From JBMNRY01 sp050944915 (GTDB lineage: Bacteria > Bacillota > Limnochordia > JAAZLZ01): 8,400 bases of DNA. The DNA is taken from positions 1 through 8,400 of the forward strand of contig JBMNRY010000084.1 of assembly GCA_050944915.1 (NCBI GenBank), in the 5' to 3' direction. This document shows, piece after piece, positions 6,701-8,400 of the stretch (position 1 is the stretch's first letter; each line of letters begins with the position of its first letter). The position numbers were made by a program, and so were the translations under genes. The notes beneath the pieces are model-generated. The model did no database searches and was not told the DNA's origin. It saw nothing but the letters and a program-made list of their open reading frames with translations.

Positions 6701-7259
6701 TGTCAACGTCTTGGTCCTCGACACCGAAGTCTATTCCAACACCGGTGGTCAGGCTTCCAAGGCCACCCAGACCGGTGCCGTGGCCAAGTTTGCCGCTTCC
6801 GGTAAGCGGACCCGCAAGAAGGATCTAGGCATGATGGCCATGAGCTATGGTTATGTCTATGTGGCCTCCGTCGCCTTGGGAGCCAACATGAACCATACAC
6901 TGCGGGCTATGCGGGAAGCAGAAAGCTACCGGGGTCCATCCCTCATCATCGCCTATGCACCATGTATTAACCATGGTATCAACATGAGCCTCAGCGCTCG
7001 GGAAGCGAAGAAGGCCGTTGAAGTCGGTTACTGGCCACTCTATCGCTACAATCCCCTCTTGGAAGCCGAGGGCAAGAATCCCTTCATCCTCGATTCCAAG
7101 GAGCCAGCAGGGGATCTCAAGGACTTCCTCATGGGCGAAGTACGTTTCGCCAGCCTACAGCGTCAGTTCCCAGAGCGGGCTGAAGTTCTCTTCGAACTGG
7201 CACAAAAGGATGTCCAGAACCGCTATCTGAAATACAAGAGATTAGCGGAAAGCTTCTAA
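3738..7259 (+). CDS. nifJ: Pyruvate:ferredoxin (flavodoxin) oxidoreductase, single-chain
   Basis: The 1173-residue product converts pyruvate, CoA and oxidised ferredoxin to acetyl-CoA, CO2 and reduced ferredoxin in the cytosol. All domains of the homodimeric enzyme are present. The N-terminal domain has YPITPSS (26-32, substrate Thr29) and SARS with Arg112. The gamma-type domain covers about 418-600 and an EKR motif lies at 671-673. A two-cluster ferredoxin domain has Cys687/690/693/697 and Cys743/746/749/753. The C-terminal thiamine-pyrophosphate domain has CAGCGE Cys810/813 and TGCSS Cys838, and Cys1076 completes the proximal 4Fe-4S cluster. It also carries the TPP/Mg motif GGDGWAYDIG (966-975) with YSNTGGQ around Asn1001. 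From memory the four proximal cysteines match those of the Desulfovibrio africanus enzyme. Length is normal and nothing is missing. The ATG at 3738 has AAAGGAGG 12 bases upstream; an in-frame ATG at codon 4 has no better site. It is transcribed alone and ends at a strong terminator. Regulation by redox state is suggested by a Rex-like site upstream. 2-Ketobutyrate or other 2-keto acids are possible side substrates. Confidence 0.97.
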   Translation: MRKMTINGNTAAAHVAYAFSDVAAIYPITPSSNMGEEADQWAAHGRKNLFGQTVRVAEMQSEAGAAGAVHGSLVAGALTTTFTASQGLLLKIPNMYKIAGELLPTVFHVSARSLATHALSIFGDHSDVMAARQTGFAMLASGSVQEVMDLALVAHVATLKSRVPFLHFFDGFRTSHEIQKIDVIDYEEMADLVPWDAIAEFRSRAMNPEHPHLRGTAQNPDIYFQGREAANPYYLATPEIVVEVMEEVGKLTGRHYKPFDYFGAEDAESIIVIMGSGGETVEETVKHLNAQGAKLGLIKVRLYRPFSTKHFLDVLPASVKRIAVLDRTKEQGSVGEPLYQDVCTVLREAGKNDILTIGGRYGLSSKEFTPAMAKAVFDNLNSDNPKNSFTVGITDDVTNTSLPVEDIIDVAPEGLYRAKFFGLGSDGTVGANQNSIKIIGDHTDMFAQGYFVYDSKKSGGVTISHLRFGNSPIKAPYLIDQADLIACHNSSYVTRYDLLDGIKEGGVFLLNSPWSLEEMEEQLPASLKRTIAQKKLRFYNIDAVKIAGEIGLGGRINTILQSAFFKIANVIPAEDAVKYMKEAIYKTYGRKGEKVVQMNYAAVDSAEDNLVEINYPASWAEASDEAAATLETANEFVAEIVEPIARLKGDELPVSAFTPDGTFPTATTKYEKRGIAINIPVWLSENCIQCNQCSFVCPHAAIRPYLSSEEDLADAPESFVTLPATGKELKGLQYRIQVSPLDCTGCGNCYDVCPAKTKALAMEPLADHSQVESDNWDFAQKLPVVDVEIEPTNVKNSQFKQPLFEFSGACAGCGETAYIKLATQLFGDRMLIANATGCSSIYGGTAPTCPYSVNEKGHGPAWANSLFEDNAEFGFGMHLAVTQRRQKLAQLMEVLLQADIPAELKDAFGQWLEDPNDADITKAAADKIKALLPEAIKGASGDVATALQAVQAASDLLVKKSIWIVGGDGWAYDIGYGGLDHVLASDEDVNVLVLDTEVYSNTGGQASKATQTGAVAKFAASGKRTRKKDLGMMAMSYGYVYVASVALGANMNHTLRAMREAESYRGPSLIIAYAPCINHGINMSLSAREAKKAVEVGYWPLYRYNPLLEAEGKNPFILDSKEPAGDLKDFLMGEVRFASLQRQFPERAEVLFELAQKDVQNRYLKYKRLAESF

Positions 7260-7290
7260 AGAAGCCGTCGTTGTTGTAGAGGAAATGCCA

Positions 7291-7325
7291 AAGCCACGGT
7301 CTTGGCAGACCGTGGCTTCTTTCTA
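7291..7325 (+). terminator. Rho-independent terminator of nifJ
   Basis: An 11-bp perfect stem (AAGCCACGGTC at 7291-7301 with GACCGTGGCTT at 7308-7318) closes a TTGGCA loop and runs into a T-rich tail, TTCTTTCT. It begins 31 bases after the nifJ stop. This marks nifJ as a unit separate from the TPP enzyme gene downstream. Confidence 0.88.
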
Positions 7326-7561
7326 AGTTCTCTCTCCATCAATCGACATAGAACGCACCGAAGGGAACCAAAATGGGCTAGAATGAACGATCATTTAGCG
7401 GGGCCAAGGGACCATATTCTATCGACCCCTAGGGGCTTCATCCTGCCGGCTGTGGTCTAGGACCTCTGCTCGATGGCTAAGATTACCGTGGCGATGGGCT
7501 AGCTTTTTTCCCCTAGATCCCTTGCAAGGAAGGGGAAGATGAGTTAGACTAATGATAACAC

Positions 7562-7609
7562 GATAAACCGGTCAAAAACGGTCCTAAAGCCACCACAACG
7601 AGGTTTATC
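7562..7609. repeat. Perfect 8-bp inverted repeat with a 32-base spacer
   Basis: GATAAACC (7562-7569) and GGTTTATC (7602-7609) are exact reverse complements. The spacer can form a small ACCG/CGGT stem (7567-7570 with 7579-7582) that competes with the outer one. It lies in the middle of the non-coding stretch before the TPP enzyme and could be the closing helix of an RNA domain. Confidence 0.4.
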
Positions 7610-7697
7610 CCGCCCAATTGATGCATGTTCTGGAAATCGCCGTTAGTCCAGGACGGCAACTCACCCTAACGTTCAGCGCAAGGAAAAGAATTTAGCC

Positions 7698-7763
7698 ACC
7701 TGTTAATAGCCAGGTCCCTTCCATAAAAGCTGGGAAGGTCCCTTTATGGCGCCAACGGTGCTT
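7698..7763 (+). repeat. Cluster of three consecutive hairpins upstream of the TPP enzyme gene
   Basis: Three stems lie in close succession. The first is ACCTG (7698-7702) with CAGGT (7711-7715). The second is CCATAAA (7721-7727) with TTTATGG (7743-7749), with an inner GGGA/TCCC. The third is GGCGCC pairing with GGTGCT across an AAC loop, sharing bases with the second. There is no U-tract directly after, so they are not a plain terminator. They lie about 130-200 bases before the GTG start. Confidence 0.35.
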
Positions 7764-7881
7764 CGAGATTTTCCTAGAATATGCGGGATGGCGACCCATT
7801 TTTGTCTATTTTTCCTTCGATTATTTGGCAGGATTTTCGATAGATTTCGGGGAACGAGTCCGAGGTTGAACATTATATCAC

Positions 7882-7888
7882 AAAGGAG
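7882..7888 (+). promoter_or_regulatory. Ribosome binding site fixing the GTG start of the TPP enzyme
   Basis: AAAGGAG lies 7 bases before GTG at 7896. An earlier GTG at 7888 meets a stop after three codons, so 7896 is the only sensible start. Confidence 0.75.
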
Positions 7889-7895
7889 TGAGTCC

Positions 7896-8400
7896 GTGAA
7901 CGGTGCAACTTGGATAGTTAAAGCTTTGCAAAAAATCGGTGTCCAGTATGTATTTGCCTTATGTGGCAATGGATTGCATACATTCTTAGCCAGCTGCCGT
8001 GATGAAGGCCTAGCGGTCATCGACTGTCACAATGAACAGGCAGCCGCCTTTATGGCCGAAGGTTGGGGCCGCTTGACGGGGACCTTAGGGGTTGTAGCCG
8101 TCAGCAGTGGTCCTGGTTTTACCAACACCATTACCGGTACCGCCAATGCCTTTTGGGATGGCAGTCCCATGCTCTTTATCAGCGGTGCCAGCAGTGAATT
8201 GACTAAAGGCTTAGAGCATTTCCAGGAAATGGACCAGGAACGGATGGTCGAGCCGATTTGTAAGTACGTAGCCCGAGTGACCCACGGGGAGCAGATCCCC
8301 CATCAGTTCCAGCGGGCTGTGGCCGCGGCCGTTCAAGGTCGTCCCGGTCCCGTCCATTTGACCATTACCGATAACGCCTTTGACGAGGAGATCCCAGCCG
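7896..8400 (+). CDS. Thiamine-pyrophosphate enzyme, acetolactate synthase/2-keto acid decarboxylase family (N-terminal part)
   Basis: The window holds the first 168 codons; the gene runs past the right edge. The fragment is the N-terminal pyrimidine-binding (PYR) domain of the ALS/pyruvate oxidase/benzoylformate decarboxylase family. It opens with the usual helix (ATWIVKALQKIGVQYVFAL), then HNEQAAAFMAEGWGRLTG, where Glu47 is the expected glutamate that activates the cofactor's aminopyrimidine. SSGPGFTNTITG (70-81), FQEMDQ (109-114) and GRPGPVHLTI (148-157) follow. These are all typical positions. The cofactor-binding GDG motif and the catalytic half are outside the window, so substrate cannot be told: acetolactate synthase, an oxalyl-CoA or 2-hydroxyacyl-CoA type enzyme, or another decarboxylase all fit. 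It starts at a GTG with AAAGGAG 7 bases upstream and has its own long upstream non-coding region, separated from nifJ by a strong terminator. No small regulatory ALS subunit can be seen. Confidence 0.85.
   Translation, partial: MNGATWIVKALQKIGVQYVFALCGNGLHTFLASCRDEGLAVIDCHNEQAAAFMAEGWGRLTGTLGVVAVSSGPGFTNTITGTANAFWDGSPMLFISGASSELTKGLEHFQEMDQERMVEPICKYVARVTHGEQIPHQFQRAVAAAVQGRPGPVHLTITDNAFDEEIPA

Larger units (their letters stand above)
7326..7895. other. 570-base non-coding stretch rich in inverted repeats, possible structured RNA or long leader
   Basis: No open frame here has both a ribosome site and useful length. Several inverted repeats are visible: CTA-AATGA/TCATTTAG (7378-7398), CCCCTAGGGG (7426-7435), GGTC/GACC (7454-7464), TTCCCCT/AGGGGAA (7508-7537), GATAAACC/GGTTTATC (7562-7609), two competing stems at 7639-7671, ACCTG/CAGGT (7698-7715) and CCATAAA/TTTATGG (7721-7749). 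I recognise no T-box, TPP, SAM, glycine or other known riboswitch core, and no tRNA. It may be the 5' region of the TPP enzyme gene, an independent RNA, or both. Confidence 0.4.

Noticed and set aside
7485..7512. T-run at 7504-7509 as a terminator of a small RNA
   Set aside because: I could not find a stable stem directly before the T-run; only a four-base GCTA/TAGC pairing is possible.
7660..7720. Partial likeness to the c-di-GMP (GEMM) riboswitch core around GGCAACTCACC and AGCCACC
   Set aside because: Only scattered words match; the order, spacing and tetraloop-receptor parts of that class are missing.
7703..8020. 105-residue minus-strand open frame at the start of the TPP enzyme
   Set aside because: It is antisense to a well-supported N-terminal TPP domain with a good ribosome site, and its translation has no family features.

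Overview
The window looks like chromosome of an anaerobic, endospore-forming member of the Bacillota. Three things point that way. There are two tandem genes of the Tlp small acid-soluble spore protein family. There is a full-length single-chain pyruvate:ferredoxin oxidoreductase, the usual route from pyruvate to acetyl-CoA in strict anaerobes. Translation signals are strong AGGAGG-type sites with several GTG starts. The class within the phylum cannot be fixed from this sequence alone. Genes are ordinary metabolic, spore and secreted-protein genes. I see no transposase, integrase, CRISPR array, tRNA or rRNA.

Layout from left to right. Positions 1-126 hold no gene I can support. A rho-independent terminator (127-158) closes a leftward operon of two genes: a 2-keto-3-deoxygluconate-kinase-like PfkB sugar kinase (166-1152), preceded by a cytoplasmic six-bladed NHL propeller of the peptidyl-hydroxyglycine lyase (PAL)-like family (1165-2091). 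The operon diverges from two small rightward genes, tlp (2252-2494) and a divergent second tlp-like gene (2498-2707), which are only 3 bases apart and end in a long hairpin. A leftward gene for a small secreted protein (2820-3413) converges on them.

A 324-base intergenic region follows. It holds a long imperfect hairpin and a Rex-like palindrome ahead of nifJ (3738-7259), which ends in a clear terminator (7291-7325). A 570-base non-coding stretch, dense in inverted repeats, then leads to the start of a thiamine-pyrophosphate enzyme of the acetolactate synthase/decarboxylase family (7896 onward, cut by the window end).

Functionally, the kinase would feed 2-keto-3-deoxygluconate into the lower Entner-Doudoroff route to pyruvate. 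NifJ oxidises pyruvate to acetyl-CoA, CO2 and reduced ferredoxin. The partial TPP enzyme may act on pyruvate or another 2-keto acid. That link is inferred from families and proximity; the genes are in separate transcription units. I did not find a clearly new defence or mobile system. The most interesting items are the PAL-like protein that keeps the lyase active-site residues while paired with a sugar kinase, the coupled pair of tlp paralogues, the candidate redox operator and hairpin before nifJ, and the structured non-coding stretch before the TPP enzyme.
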